From: BRH-c54 sp036567945
Lineage (GTDB): Bacteria > Bacteroidota > Bacteroidia > Flavobacteriales_E > Vicingaceae
Length of the DNA stretch: 64,000 nt
Direction of reading: 5' to 3'
NCBI GenBank assembly: GCA_036567945.1
Contig: DATCTM010000105.1
Coordinates: 57,782-121,781 of the forward strand
A program made the translations under genes and the position numbers. The notes beneath the pieces are model-generated. The model ran no database searches. It worked only from the letters and a program-made list of their open reading frames with translations, and was not told the DNA's origin. Of the stretch, positions 35,171 through 44,488 are shown piece after piece (the first letter of the stretch is position 1; each line of letters opens with the position of its first letter).

Positions 35171-35935
35171 ATGTTTTTCATCCTATCTAAAATATTACAC
35201 TTTTTAATTTCTCCTTTAATTTGGGCTATTGCGTTATTGCTTTGGGGATTATTAACAGAATCAGCTAAGCGAAAGAAAACCTTAATAATAGTAGCCTGTT
35301 CAGTGCTTTATTTTTTTGCCAATCCTTTTATAAATGATGAAGCTTTTCGCTGTTACGAAGAGCGAAACCCAACGTATGATGAAATTTCAGAAACCTATGA
35401 CGTTGTTGTTGTGTTGGGCGGTTTTACCTCTTTTGATGAACAAAACGGATTGGAAGGTTTTCATGCATCAACTGACCGGTTTTTACATGGATTGAAACTG
35501 TATAAAACAGGAAAAGCAAAAAAAATTATGTTGGTAGGAGGTTCAGGAAGTATTACCAACCCTGATGAAAAAGAAGGTGTAATAATGGCGGGTTTTTTAG
35601 CTGATATTGGTGTGCCAATGGAAGATGTAATTATTGAAAAAGAATCTAAAAATACCCGAGAAAATGCAGTAAATGCTGCTAAAATTTTAAATAAAGATTT
35701 TCCTGAAGGAAAGTATTTATTAGTAACATCTGGGTATCATATGCCACGAGCTAAACGTTGCTTTCAGAAAGTAGGTATTGTTGTTACTCCTTTTAGTGTA
35801 GATCATTATGCAGGAAAAAGAAAGTTTATTTTCGACCACCTGTTTTTACCCGATATTTATACCATTGCTAAGTGGGAAACGCTTTTCCACGAATGGGTAG
35901 GATTTATTACTTACAAAGTGTTAGGGTATGTTTAG
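35171..35935 (+). CDS. DUF218 / YdcF-SanA-ElyC family envelope protein
   Basis: 254 residues. Two N-terminal TM helices (LISPLIWAIALLLWGLL, TLIIVACSVLYFFANPF) precede a DUF218 domain: VVVVLGGFTS, KKIMLVGGSG, ESKNTRENAVNAAKIL and YLLVTSGYHMPRAKRCF. In E. coli, ElyC and SanA of this family affect envelope biogenesis and vancomycin permeability. Starts at ATG 35171, 95 bp after ruvC; the gap holds short AATGTAAC-type repeats of no clear meaning. Confidence 0.85.
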   Translation: MFFILSKILHFLISPLIWAIALLLWGLLTESAKRKKTLIIVACSVLYFFANPFINDEAFRCYEERNPTYDEISETYDVVVVLGGFTSFDEQNGLEGFHASTDRFLHGLKLYKTGKAKKIMLVGGSGSITNPDEKEGVIMAGFLADIGVPMEDVIIEKESKNTRENAVNAAKILNKDFPEGKYLLVTSGYHMPRAKRCFQKVGIVVTPFSVDHYAGKRKFIFDHLFLPDIYTIAKWETLFHEWVGFITYKVLGYV

Positions 35936-36044
35936 GGGGGTGAGATATAAAAAATGATATTATTAATTCATTACAATGTTTTTTAGGTAGATGATTTTTA
36001 AATAGTGATTAGTTATTTTTGATGTTTAATCATGTGCAATTTCT

Positions 36045-36683
36045 ATGAATAAGAAAAAAAATTATATAAACGTATTCATAATAATCTTTACTTTATTGTG
36101 TAATTCTAAATATTCATTTGGACAATCGGAGTTAAAAAGTAAGGACATTTATTATAGTGTTGAAAATATTAAAGTTGACACTATTTGTCTTTATGATACG
36201 CTTAGTGGGGGTCCTTTTTGTAATTATTACGTTAATTGGTTTTTTCATAGTAATTGTAGTGAAAACGGTGCATATCATTACATATTTTATGAGAATGTTA
36301 CAGAGCAAGATAAATTGGTTTTTGATAGTTTAATATATTATTTTAAGTATTATAAAAATGGAAAGTTGTATATTGAAGGCTTGAAATGTAAAGACCAATT
36401 CTTGATAAGAGATGTAAAGTTTTATCGTGAAAATGGGACTTTAGAGAAAATAGAGCATTATAATTCTTATACTTATATTAATGAAGGAGTGGAATTCCTT
36501 TTAAATGATGGAGCTGGTCCTGAAGGTGTGTGGAAGTATTTTGATGAAAATGGATTGCTAGAAAAAGAGATAACTCATCAAGTAATAAAAGAGCATAATA
36601 AGTTATTTCGTCTAAAAACGATAAGATTATTTGATAAGAATCAAGAAATAAAAGAAATTAATCAAGAAAAATCTAAGATTTAG
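36045..36683 (+). CDS. Secreted MORN/YwqK-like repeat protein
   Basis: 212 residues. A signal peptide (VFIIIFTLLCNSKYSFGQ) is followed by repeats of the MORN_2/YwqK kind: YYKNGKLYIEGL, FYRENGTLEKIEHY and YFDENGLLEKEITH. Such repeats occur widely in Bacteroidota exported proteins, usually with unknown ligands. It stands alone on the plus strand. Confidence 0.7.
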   Translation: MNKKKNYINVFIIIFTLLCNSKYSFGQSELKSKDIYYSVENIKVDTICLYDTLSGGPFCNYYVNWFFHSNCSENGAYHYIFYENVTEQDKLVFDSLIYYFKYYKNGKLYIEGLKCKDQFLIRDVKFYRENGTLEKIEHYNSYTYINEGVEFLLNDGAGPEGVWKYFDENGLLEKEITHQVIKEHNKLFRLKTIRLFDKNQEIKEINQEKSKI

Positions 36684-36739
36684 TTAATACTTAAAGTTTT
36701 AAGTGATAAAAGTCATTCTCTACCAAGAGAATAAATCTG

Positions 36740-36747
36740 TACCTTTG
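36740..36747 (+). promoter_or_regulatory. Candidate -7 box TACCTTTG
   Basis: Exact TAnnTTTG match 27 bp before ATG 36774. No clear -33 element. Confidence 0.45.
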
Positions 36748-36773
36748 TGTGAAAGAATAAACTTTATTTAAGT

Positions 36774-37481
36774 ATGAAAAAACTGATTACATTATTAGCA
36801 TTTATCGGATTGTTGGTTCAATTTGCAATAGCTCAAGACACTACAAAAACAGTAAAACCGATACATTTTAAAGGGATTATTTTTGATTCTGACAGTTTTT
36901 CTATTCCGCTAAAAGGCGTAAATGCTACCATTAATAACAAAAAAGGATTTTCTACCAACCAAGATGGGAATTTTAGCATAGATGTTTATCCAAATGATAC
37001 CATCAACTTTACTTATGTTGGTTATCATCCGCTTAAAATTTATATTCCAGATACCTTGAAAGGAGGAAATTTAACAGCAAAGTTTTTTATGGTTAGCGAT
37101 ACCATCAATTTGGCAGAACATTATGTTTTTTCTGATGATGGATATGATAATTTTAAAAAATCTTTCTTAGATATGGAAGTTCAGCCCGACAGAGATTTGA
37201 CCAATGCTAAAAACAATATTTATTTGTCTTTGTATGAAGCTAAAACCACACAAAGTGATTGGACAGCTGAGGACAATGCCAAAAACGCCATCAAACAAGA
37301 AGAATATAAAGTAATTTATAAAGGAGCTATTCCTCAATTCCAAATTGTAGATGTGGTGTTAATATCTACCAGTATTCTGGAGCATGTAGCCACCGGAAAA
37401 ATGAAAGAAAGAGATTTTTACGTGGAATTGGTTAACCTCCAAAACCAAAGTAACTTGATTTATTCTAAATCAATTGAATGA
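36774..37481 (+). CDS. Secreted protein with carboxypeptidase-regulatory-like domain
   Basis: 235 residues. A signal peptide (LITLLAFIGLLVQFAIAQ) is followed by a CarboxypepD_reg-like beta domain (residues 35-110, FKGIIFDSDSFSIPLKGVNA, GNFSIDVYPNDTINFTYVGY), and then a helical C-terminus. Domains of this type sit in the envelope and at the N-terminus of SusC-like receptors. The partner here is unknown. Convergent with rsmG. Confidence 0.75.
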   Translation: MKKLITLLAFIGLLVQFAIAQDTTKTVKPIHFKGIIFDSDSFSIPLKGVNATINNKKGFSTNQDGNFSIDVYPNDTINFTYVGYHPLKIYIPDTLKGGNLTAKFFMVSDTINLAEHYVFSDDGYDNFKKSFLDMEVQPDRDLTNAKNNIYLSLYEAKTTQSDWTAEDNAKNAIKQEEYKVIYKGAIPQFQIVDVVLISTSILEHVATGKMKERDFYVELVNLQNQSNLIYSKSIE

Positions 37482-37499
37482 TTTTTAAGTTGGCGCAAC

Positions 37500-38123
37500 T
37501 TATTTCACCCTAGTATAAGCCACTACCTTAGTTTCAAAAAACTCTTCTTCAAAAAAAATGGAGATAGGAAAGATTTCTACTTTTTTGTTGCTTTCTTCAA
37601 TTTCCTCAGCTAAATCACCACCTTTTAAAAACAAGATGCCATTTTTAAGTTCGTGTTCGCCATTAGGTAAGAGTTTACCTTTTACCCAAGGTAAAAATTT
37701 TGCAATACGCGTTACCGCTCGGGTAACTATAAAATCGAATTGTCCGCTAACTTCTTCGGCTCGTTGGTGGTAAGCTTTTATGTTGGTTAAGCCTAATCTG
37801 TCTGTAATTTCGTTTACCACCTTAATTTTTTTACCAATAGAATCTACCAACACAAATTGGCAATTTGGGTACAAAATAGCCAATGGAATTCCCGGGAAAC
37901 CACCTCCTGTACCTACATCCAAAATTTTTGTACCGTCTTTAAAATCTACTACCTTAGCAATCGCTAAAGAGTGTAACACATGTTTAAGATAAAGCTCATC
38001 AATATCTTTTCTGGAAATCACATTAATCTGAGCATTCCAATCTTTGTACAGCGGAGCCAGCATAGCAAATTGTGCTAATTGCTCTTCACTTAAATGGGTA
38101 TAATATTTTGTTATCAGTTTCAT
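37500..38123 (-). CDS. rsmG: 16S rRNA (guanine-527-N7)-methyltransferase RsmG
   Basis: 207 residues. SAM-binding motif I is KILDVGTGGGFPGIPLAILY, and the conserved NVISRKD, LKHVLHSLAIAK and DFIVTRAVTRIAKFLPWVKG segments match GidB/RsmG. It methylates G527 in the 530 loop of 16S rRNA with S-adenosylmethionine. Cytosolic, normal length, ATG at 38123. It lies 108 bp downstream of engB on the same strand. Confidence 0.95.
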   Translation of the reverse strand: MKLITKYYTHLSEEQLAQFAMLAPLYKDWNAQINVISRKDIDELYLKHVLHSLAIAKVVDFKDGTKILDVGTGGGFPGIPLAILYPNCQFVLVDSIGKKIKVVNEITDRLGLTNIKAYHQRAEEVSGQFDFIVTRAVTRIAKFLPWVKGKLLPNGEHELKNGILFLKGGDLAEEIEESNKKVEIFPISIFFEEEFFETKVVAYTRVK

Positions 38124-38231
38124 TTGTTGTTTAAATAAAGTTAAATGTTTGATGTTCGAGGTTTGATGTTTCTAATTCACACATCAAAATTTCTAAGTAC
38201 TCCTAAATACTCAAGGCACTCATAAGTACTT

Positions 38232-38831
38232 TTAACTCCAAGTAGTATTAATCTCTTCAATATAATTTAAAATCTTTTCTCCGCCTAATTTGCTTTCCGA
38301 AGAAGAAGTAAACGAAGGAGGCATGGTTGCCCAGTATTTCAGCATTTCTTTTTTATAATGCAATAAGTTTTTATTCAATACCGAGCTGCTTATTTTATCA
38401 ATTTTTGTAAAAACAATAGCAAAAGGAACTTGTTTTTCACCGAGCCATTCCATAAAATCGAGGTCGATTTTTTGTGGAGGAAGTCTAGAATCTATTAAGA
38501 CAAAAAGGTTTAACAAATTCTCTCTGGTTAAGATGTATTCAGAAATAAAACCTTGCCATTTCAGCCTATTTTTTTGTGATGTTTTAGCATAACCATACCC
38601 CGGTAAATCAACTAAATACCAATTGTCATTAATTAAAAAGTGATTGATAAGTTGTGTCTTTCCTGGAGTTTGAGAGATTTTAGACAGTTTTTTGTTGTTG
38701 GTAAGGTAATTTATTAAGGAAGATTTCCCCACATTAGACCTTCCTATAAAAGCATATTCAGGCATGTTGGGAGCTGGACATAAGTCTAGTTTGGTATTGC
38801 TAATTACAAATTCTGCTGATTTAATTTTCAT
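38232..38831 (-). CDS. engB: Ribosome biogenesis GTPase EngB/YsxC
   Basis: 199 residues. G-motifs in order: G1 GRSNVGKSSLIN, G2 around SQTPGKTQLINHF, G3 DLPGYGYAKTS, G4 FTKIDKI, and G5 SSSESKLGG. This small TrmE-Era-YihA-type GTPase assists 50S ribosomal subunit assembly. The C-terminal 'GGEKILNYIEEI' is typical. Upstream of rsmG on the same strand, divergent from the dcw cluster. Confidence 0.95.
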   Translation of the reverse strand: MKIKSAEFVISNTKLDLCPAPNMPEYAFIGRSNVGKSSLINYLTNNKKLSKISQTPGKTQLINHFLINDNWYLVDLPGYGYAKTSQKNRLKWQGFISEYILTRENLLNLFVLIDSRLPPQKIDLDFMEWLGEKQVPFAIVFTKIDKISSSVLNKNLLHYKKEMLKYWATMPPSFTSSSESKLGGEKILNYIEEINTTWS

Positions 38832-38986
38832 ACCGCAAATTTAATTTAAATCAGACAAACTTAGCTTAATTCGGATAAACTTAAATAGTCTTCTGAAATA
38901 GAATTTAAGTGTGCATTTTCTCCCACTTTTTATCAACATTAAAATCTATTGAAAATCAATCGTTTGTATGTTTTTGTAGTGCTAAA

Positions 38987-39053
38987 AGTGGGTTTAAAAA
39001 GCTAAAAGTTATCAACAAAGTGGTAGAAAGTGGTAGAAAGTGGTAAAAAAGTG
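38987..39053 (+). promoter_or_regulatory. MraZ-type operator: 10-bp AGTGGTAGAA repeats
   Basis: AGTGGTAGAA at 39019-39028 and 39029-39038, AGTGGTAAAA at 39039-39048, then a partial AAGTG (39049-39053). Further AGTGGG boxes lie at 38987 and, inverted, at 38922-38930. MraZ in other bacteria binds direct GTGG-type repeats at a 10-bp period upstream of its own gene. The repeats cover the -33 position of the -7 box at 39056, so repression by the MraZ of this operon is likely. Confidence 0.8.
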
Positions 39054-39055
39054 AC

Positions 39056-39063
39056 TATATTTA
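39056..39063 (+). promoter_or_regulatory. Candidate -7 box of the dcw promoter
   Basis: TATATTTA (one mismatch to TAnnTTTG) immediately after the MraZ-type repeats and 39 bp before ATG 39102. Its position next to the operator supports it more than its match does. Confidence 0.45.
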
Positions 39064-39101
39064 CATTTTAAAAATTAAAAGCTTGAAATAAAGTCTATTG
39101 T

Positions 39102-39578
39102 ATGGCAAATTTCATTGGAGAATTTGAGTGTAAGCTAGATACGAAAGGAAGGTTAATGCTTCCTTCGGGTCTGAGAAAGCAGCTGGATCCGGCTGCTCAG
39201 GAGAAGTTTGTCCTAAATCGAGGTTTTGAAAAGTGTTTGGTGTTGTATCCAAAAAATGAGTGGGAAGGAATTAGTGCTGAGGTAAACAAGCTAAATCAAT
39301 ATGTTAAAAAGAACCGAGATTTTATTCGGTATTTCTATAGAGGTGCATCAGAATTAACTGTTGATGCAACCGGAAGAATTTTGTTTCCCAAACAAATGTT
39401 GGGTTATGCAGGGGTGGTAAAGGAAGTAGTGTTGTTTGCCTATTCTAATAGAATAGAAGTTTGGGATGCGACAACTTATAATAATTTGTTAACTGATGAA
39501 CCGGATGATTTTTCCAGCTTAGCTGAAGAGGTAATGGGAGGTTCTAAAAACAACGGGCAGCATGACGAATTATCATGA
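39102..39578 (+). CDS. mraZ: Transcriptional regulator MraZ
   Basis: 158 residues with two SpoVT/AbrB-like halves: LDTKGRLMLPSGLRKQL and VDATGRILFPKQMLGYAGV. MraZ forms a ring-shaped oligomer that binds repeated boxes upstream of the dcw operon. Those boxes lie at 39019-39053 in this window, so autoregulation is likely. Its 3' end overlaps rsmH by 17 bp, as expected for a coupled operon. It is the first gene of the cluster. Confidence 0.95.
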   Translation: MANFIGEFECKLDTKGRLMLPSGLRKQLDPAAQEKFVLNRGFEKCLVLYPKNEWEGISAEVNKLNQYVKKNRDFIRYFYRGASELTVDATGRILFPKQMLGYAGVVKEVVLFAYSNRIEVWDATTYNNLLTDEPDDFSSLAEEVMGGSKNNGQHDELS

Positions 39579-40476
39579 TCCTGTTTTGCTTAAAGCGTCA
39601 GTTGATGGTTTGAACTTGAAAGGTGATGATGTGGTGGTAGATGTTACGTTTGGTGGGGGTGGTCACTCAAGAGAGATTATTAAAAGATTAAGTGATAAAG
39701 GCAAATTATATGGTTTTGATCAGGATGAAGATGCAGTAAAGAATAGTTTGGAGGATGAGCGCTTTGTTTTGGTAAGACACAATTTTCGTTATTTGAAAAA
39801 TTACTTAAAAATGTATAACGCCATCCCTGTTGATGCGGTGTTGGCTGATTTGGGGGTGTCTTCACATCAGTTTGATGAAGGTGAAAGAGGGTTTTCCATT
39901 CGCTTTGATGGCCCATTGGACATGCGAATGAACGTGAATGCAAAACTTACTGCTAAGCAAGTGGTGAATGAGTATGATGAGGAAAATTTGTTGAGAATTT
40001 TCAGGGCGTATGGAGAGATAAAAAATGCTTGGAAGTTGGTTCAGGAAATAATTAAAGCAAGGACGTTGGTAGAAATAAATACAACGCAAGAGTTGTGTGA
40101 TGTGGCTCAAGCGTGTGTGCCGGGAAAAATGAGAAATAAATATTTAGCTCAGGTTTTTCAGGCATTGCGAATAGAAGTGAATGATGAGATGGGGGCTTTA
40201 AGATCGCTGTTAGAACAATGTTATGAAGTGATAAAGCCGGGAGGAAGATTGGTGCTAATAACTTATCACTCATTAGAAGATAGAATGGTGAAGAACTTTA
40301 TAAAGAATGGAAAAATTGATGGGGAGTTGGAGAAAGATTTTTATGGAAATCCATTGTTGAAGTTTAAGGCAGTAAACAGAAAACCAATTGTGGCAACAGC
40401 AGAAGAGTTGCAACAGAATAACAGAGCAAGAAGTGCTAAGTTGAGAATAGCGGAAAGATTGGAAAATAGAGATTAA
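39562..40476 (+). CDS. rsmH: 16S rRNA (cytosine-1402-N4)-methyltransferase RsmH
   Basis: 304 residues. Motifs: HDPVLLKASVDGL, DVTFGGGGHSREI, GFDQDEDAV, DLGVSSHQFDEGERGFS and RLVLITYHSLEDRMVKNF, all diagnostic of MraW/RsmH. It methylates C1402 of 16S rRNA with S-adenosylmethionine. It overlaps mraZ and is followed by the FtsL-like gene 32 bp later. Normal length. Confidence 0.96.
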   Translation: MTNYHDPVLLKASVDGLNLKGDDVVVDVTFGGGGHSREIIKRLSDKGKLYGFDQDEDAVKNSLEDERFVLVRHNFRYLKNYLKMYNAIPVDAVLADLGVSSHQFDEGERGFSIRFDGPLDMRMNVNAKLTAKQVVNEYDEENLLRIFRAYGEIKNAWKLVQEIIKARTLVEINTTQELCDVAQACVPGKMRNKYLAQVFQALRIEVNDEMGALRSLLEQCYEVIKPGGRLVLITYHSLEDRMVKNFIKNGKIDGELEKDFYGNPLLKFKAVNRKPIVATAEELQQNNRARSAKLRIAERLENRD

Positions 40477-40508
40477 AAATTAAATAACAAATAACGATTA
40501 ACCAAAAA

Positions 40509-40901
40509 ATGAACAAGTTTAAACAAAAAGAAAGTACTGAAAAGCAGGAGAAGGAGAAAAAGCCTTCTAGTCCCAATTTCTTTGTGTCGCTTATTTCGGG
40601 CAATTTCTTGGCAAAAGAAAATGTGATGAATTCGCTTCCTTTTGTTTTTTACTTGACGTTGTTGGGAATTCTATACATCGCCAATGGATATAATGCTGAA
40701 AAATTGGTGAGAGAATTAGATCATGTAAATGATGACTTAAAAGAATTGCGCTCGGAATACATTACTATAAAATCAGATTTAAATTACGAAAGTAAACAGT
40801 CTCAAGTGGCTGAAAAGACTGAAGCGTTTGGCGTGATGGAGTCTATTGTTCCGCCAACAAAAATTAAGTTGTCAAAAAAAGAAATAGAAAGCATTAAATG
40901 A
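40509..40901 (+). CDS. FtsL-like cell division protein
   Basis: 130 residues. Charged N-terminal tail (residues 1-40, KQKESTEKQEKEKKPSSPNF), one TM helix (SLPFVFYLTLLGILYIANGY), then a leucine-zipper-like coiled coil (EKLVRELDHVNDDLKELRSE). This matches Bacteroidota FtsL, which joins FtsB and FtsQ in the division complex and activates the FtsW-FtsI synthase. Sequence similarity to other FtsL proteins is low, so the call depends on position and topology. The stop overlaps the ftsI start by four bases (ATGA). Confidence 0.85.
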   Translation: MNKFKQKESTEKQEKEKKPSSPNFFVSLISGNFLAKENVMNSLPFVFYLTLLGILYIANGYNAEKLVRELDHVNDDLKELRSEYITIKSDLNYESKQSQVAEKTEAFGVMESIVPPTKIKLSKKEIESIK

Positions 40902-43018
40902 ATACAGACAGAAAGGCCATATTATCTCGTGTTTATATCGTTTATTTCTTCGTCTGTTTGTTTGCCCTCGTAATTGTAGGTCAGACGGTTAATATTCAAG
41001 TTGTTGAAGGTGCTCATTGGAAAGAAAAAGCAGAAAATCTTACTATAGAATATAATAATATTGAAGCAGTAAGAGGTAATATTTATGCTGCTGATGGAAG
41101 TTTATTAGCGACTTCAGTTCCTAAGTATGAAGTTCGTTTCGATGCGAATACACCATCCATCACAGATGATTTCTTTTACCAAAATGTAGATTCATTAGCT
41201 ATTGAACTCTCTAACTTATTTCCTGAAAGGTCAAAAAAACAGTATGTAGCAGAACTTATTGCTGCCAGAAAGAAAGGAGCAAGGTATCATTTAATAAGAA
41301 GAAATGTAAAGTTTACTGAACTTAAAAAAATGGAAGAGTTTCCTATTTTTCGCAAGGGGAAATATAAGGGTGGTTTTATTTATACGCAGCAAAACAAAAG
41401 AGTTAAGCCATTTAATATTTTGGCTGCAAGAACCATTGGTTATGATAGAGAAGGAATTCAACCGGTAGGTATAGAAGGAGCTTACAGTAAAGAGCTAAGA
41501 GGAATAAACGGAAAAAGATTAGAACAAAAAATTGCGGGAGGTGTTTGGATGCCTATTAGTGATGAAAATGAAATTGAGCCAGTTGATGGAAGTGATGTCT
41601 ATTCTACAATTGATGTGAATATTCAGGATGTTGCAGAAAATGCATTGATGAAACAATTAAAGCTTCATCATGCAGGATATGGTTGTGTGGCAGTAATGGA
41701 AGTAGCTACAGGCGAAATAAAAGCCATAGCTAACTTACAAAGAACCAAAGATAGTACCTATTATGAATCTTACAATTTTGTTGTTGGAGCTGCAACAGAG
41801 CCTGGTTCAACATTTAAGTTAGCTTCATTAATGGCTGCTTTTGAAGATGGTTTTCTTGAGTTAGATGATATGGTAGATACTGAAGATGGAACTACCAAAT
41901 TTTATGATGCAGTAATGAGAGATTCTCATAAAGGAGGTTATGGTAAAATTTCTATTAAAGAGTCTTTTATAAAATCATCTAATGTGGCCATTTCTAAAGA
42001 AATAAACAGAGTTTATGCTAAAGACCCACAAAAATTTATTGATAGGTTGAACAAAATGTATGTGAATAAGAAATTGGGTATTGAAATTTCCGGAGAAGGA
42101 ACGCCATACATTAAAAATACATCTGATAAAAGTTGGTCGGGAATTACCTTGCCATGGATGTCTATTGGTTATGAGGTTGAATTAACGCCTTTAAATATTT
42201 TAACTTTTTACAATGCAGTGGCTAACAATGGTAAAATGGTAAAACCAAAGTTTGTAAAAGAAATCAGACACAGAGGGAAGTTAGTTAGAAAGATAGAAAC
42301 TGAGGTACTTAATCCTTCCATTTGTTCAGAAAAAACCATTAAAATGGTTAAAGAAATGTTGGAGGGAGTAGTGCAAGAAGGTACAGCAACGAATTTAAAA
42401 AATGATGTGTATAAAATTGCCGGAAAAACAGGAACAGCACAAATCGCCAACAAAAAATTAGGATATAAATATAAGAAAGACATTAAAGTTAGTCACCAAG
42501 CATCATTTGTAGGCTATTTTCCAGCTGATAATCCTAAATATACTTGTATAGTGGTAGTTAATGCTCCATCTAAAGGAGTGTATTATGGAAATTTAGTTGC
42601 CGGACCAATATTTAAGGAAGTTGCCGATAAAGTTTATGCCACTAGCATAGAAATTCATAAAGAAATTCATAAAAAAGAAAATCAGGCGAAATCTAGAATC
42701 CCTTATGCCAAAGATGGTTATTACCCAGATTTGAAAAAAGTTTATGAAGAATTTGGACTAAAAACCAATCAAGGAAATGAAGTTACAGAATGGGCAAAAG
42801 TAAATACTGATGTAACTGCTGCTCATATAACTGCTAGAAAAGTATCTCCAATTTATGTTGCTGATGTAACCGGTATGAGCATAAAAGATGCCTTATATAT
42901 TTTAGAAAATCAAGGATTAAGCGTGTTTTTTAAAGGAAAAGGCGTGGTTAAAAAACAATCTATAGCACCGGGAGAAAAACTAGTGAAAGGAAACAGAATA
43001 TTTTTAGAATTAGAATAA
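40898..43018 (+). CDS. ftsI: Penicillin-binding protein 2/FtsI-type transpeptidase with PASTA domain
   Basis: 706 residues. One N-terminal TM helix (VYIVYFFVCLFALVIVGQTV), a dimerisation region, then the transpeptidase domain: SxxK in EPGSTFKLAS, SSN in KSSNVAIS and KTG in AGKTGTAQ. A C-terminal PASTA domain (VADVTGMSIKDALYILENQG) ends the protein, a feature seen in Bacteroidota and Firmicutes but not in E. coli FtsI. It cross-links septal peptidoglycan with FtsW. ATGA overlap with the FtsL-like gene; 3 bp before murE. Confidence 0.95.
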   Translation: MNTDRKAILSRVYIVYFFVCLFALVIVGQTVNIQVVEGAHWKEKAENLTIEYNNIEAVRGNIYAADGSLLATSVPKYEVRFDANTPSITDDFFYQNVDSLAIELSNLFPERSKKQYVAELIAARKKGARYHLIRRNVKFTELKKMEEFPIFRKGKYKGGFIYTQQNKRVKPFNILAARTIGYDREGIQPVGIEGAYSKELRGINGKRLEQKIAGGVWMPISDENEIEPVDGSDVYSTIDVNIQDVAENALMKQLKLHHAGYGCVAVMEVATGEIKAIANLQRTKDSTYYESYNFVVGAATEPGSTFKLASLMAAFEDGFLELDDMVDTEDGTTKFYDAVMRDSHKGGYGKISIKESFIKSSNVAISKEINRVYAKDPQKFIDRLNKMYVNKKLGIEISGEGTPYIKNTSDKSWSGITLPWMSIGYEVELTPLNILTFYNAVANNGKMVKPKFVKEIRHRGKLVRKIETEVLNPSICSEKTIKMVKEMLEGVVQEGTATNLKNDVYKIAGKTGTAQIANKKLGYKYKKDIKVSHQASFVGYFPADNPKYTCIVVVNAPSKGVYYGNLVAGPIFKEVADKVYATSIEIHKEIHKKENQAKSRIPYAKDGYYPDLKKVYEEFGLKTNQGNEVTEWAKVNTDVTAAHITARKVSPIYVADVTGMSIKDALYILENQGLSVFFKGKGVVKKQSIAPGEKLVKGNRIFLELE

Positions 43019-43021
43019 GTA

Positions 43022-44479
43022 ATGAATAAACTTTTAAAAGACATATTATATAAAACAGGGATTGAGGAATTAGTTGGCAATACCAATATTGCTATTGATA
43101 AAATTTGTTTTGACTCTAGAGAAGTGGAAGATGCTAGTCTGTTTGTTGCTGTAGTAGGAACTGCTACGGATGGGCATCAATATATTAATCAGACGATTGA
43201 GAAAGGAGCTGTAGCCATTGTTTGTGAGCAATTTCCTGAGCAATTGCATGATGGGATTACTTATGTAAGAGTAAAAAACAGTGCAGCAGCTTTAGGGATT
43301 ATAGCTGCTAATTTTTATGATAATCCTTCTAATGAATTAAAATTAGTAGGAATTACCGGAACGAATGGTAAAACTACCACAGCTACCTTGTTGCATGAAT
43401 TATTTATGCAGCTAGGCTATCAAGTTGGATTGCTTTCTACAGTGGTAAATAAAATCGGAAATGAAGCTATTCCTTCAACACATACAACACCCAATGCAGT
43501 TGAGTTGAATAAGCTGTTAAGAAAAATGGTGGAAGCAGGTTGTGATTATTGTTTTATGGAAGTCAGTTCGCATGCTATTCATCAACACAGAGTTACAGGG
43601 GTGGCTTTTTTAGGTGCTGTTTTTACCAATATTACACACGATCATTTAGATTATCATAAAACATTTGATGAATACATTAAGGCTAAAAAAATGTTTTTTG
43701 ATATGCTACCGGAAAATGCTTTTGCACTGGTGAATAAAGATGATAAAAACGGTATGGTCATGCTGCAAAATACAAAAGCTAAACCATACACTTTTGCTTT
43801 AAAAAGTGCAGCAGATTATACTGCCAGAATATTAGAAAGCGGCTTTTCAGGAATGATGCTTCATATTGATAAAAATGAGGTGTGGACAAAACTAATTGGA
43901 GGTTTTAATGTTTACAATTTGCTGTCAATTTATGCTGTGGCAGTATTGTTAGAACAGGATAAGTTAAATACATTAACAGCAATTAGTAACCTAAATGCAG
44001 TTGAAGGAAGGTTTCAATACATTAAATCTCAAAATAATATTTCCGGAATTGTAGATTATGCTCATACACCTGATGCACTCAAAAATGTATTAGGAACAAT
44101 TAGTGAAATTAGGACTAATAATGAAACAGTTATTACTGTTGTTGGATGTGGAGGTGATAGAGATAAAGCCAAAAGACCTTTAATGGCTCAAATAGCTTGC
44201 GAGTATTCTAATAAAGTAATCCTTACTTCAGATAATCCAAGGTCAGAAAATCCTGAGCAGATTATTAATGACATGAAAGCAGGGGTTGAGCCACAACATT
44301 ACAAAAAAGTATTGTCCATTACCAACAGAGAAGAAGCAATAAAAACAGCATGTATGTTGGCAGAAAGCAACGATATTATTTTGGTAGCAGGCAAAGGACA
44401 CGAAAAATACCAAGAAATAAACGGAGAAAAATTTCCATTTGATGATTTAGAAATACTAAAAAAGCAATTTTCACAATAA
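43022..44479 (+). CDS. murE: UDP-MurNAc-L-Ala-D-Glu ligase MurE (meso-diaminopimelate-adding)
   Basis: 485 residues. N-terminal UDP-MurNAc-binding domain, central ATP site GITGTNGKTTTATLLHEL, carbamate-lysine region with VEGRFQYIK nearby, and the C-terminal DNPR motif (TSDNPRSENPEQI), which in this family selects meso-diaminopimelate over lysine. It adds the third residue of the stem peptide. Cytosolic. Normal length and position between ftsI and mraY. Confidence 0.96.
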   Translation: MNKLLKDILYKTGIEELVGNTNIAIDKICFDSREVEDASLFVAVVGTATDGHQYINQTIEKGAVAIVCEQFPEQLHDGITYVRVKNSAAALGIIAANFYDNPSNELKLVGITGTNGKTTTATLLHELFMQLGYQVGLLSTVVNKIGNEAIPSTHTTPNAVELNKLLRKMVEAGCDYCFMEVSSHAIHQHRVTGVAFLGAVFTNITHDHLDYHKTFDEYIKAKKMFFDMLPENAFALVNKDDKNGMVMLQNTKAKPYTFALKSAADYTARILESGFSGMMLHIDKNEVWTKLIGGFNVYNLLSIYAVAVLLEQDKLNTLTAISNLNAVEGRFQYIKSQNNISGIVDYAHTPDALKNVLGTISEIRTNNETVITVVGCGGDRDKAKRPLMAQIACEYSNKVILTSDNPRSENPEQIINDMKAGVEPQHYKKVLSITNREEAIKTACMLAESNDIILVAGKGHEKYQEINGEKFPFDDLEILKKQFSQ

Positions 44480-44488
44480 CTATAAACT

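Noticed and set aside
36045..36683. YwqK-like protein as an antitoxin
   Set aside because: It has a signal peptide and no toxin partner next to it; the 'antitoxin' label of this repeat family is weak.
38150..38200. Inverted TTTGATGT/ACATCAAA as a terminator for engB
   Set aside because: Stem is short with no T-tract on the minus strand.
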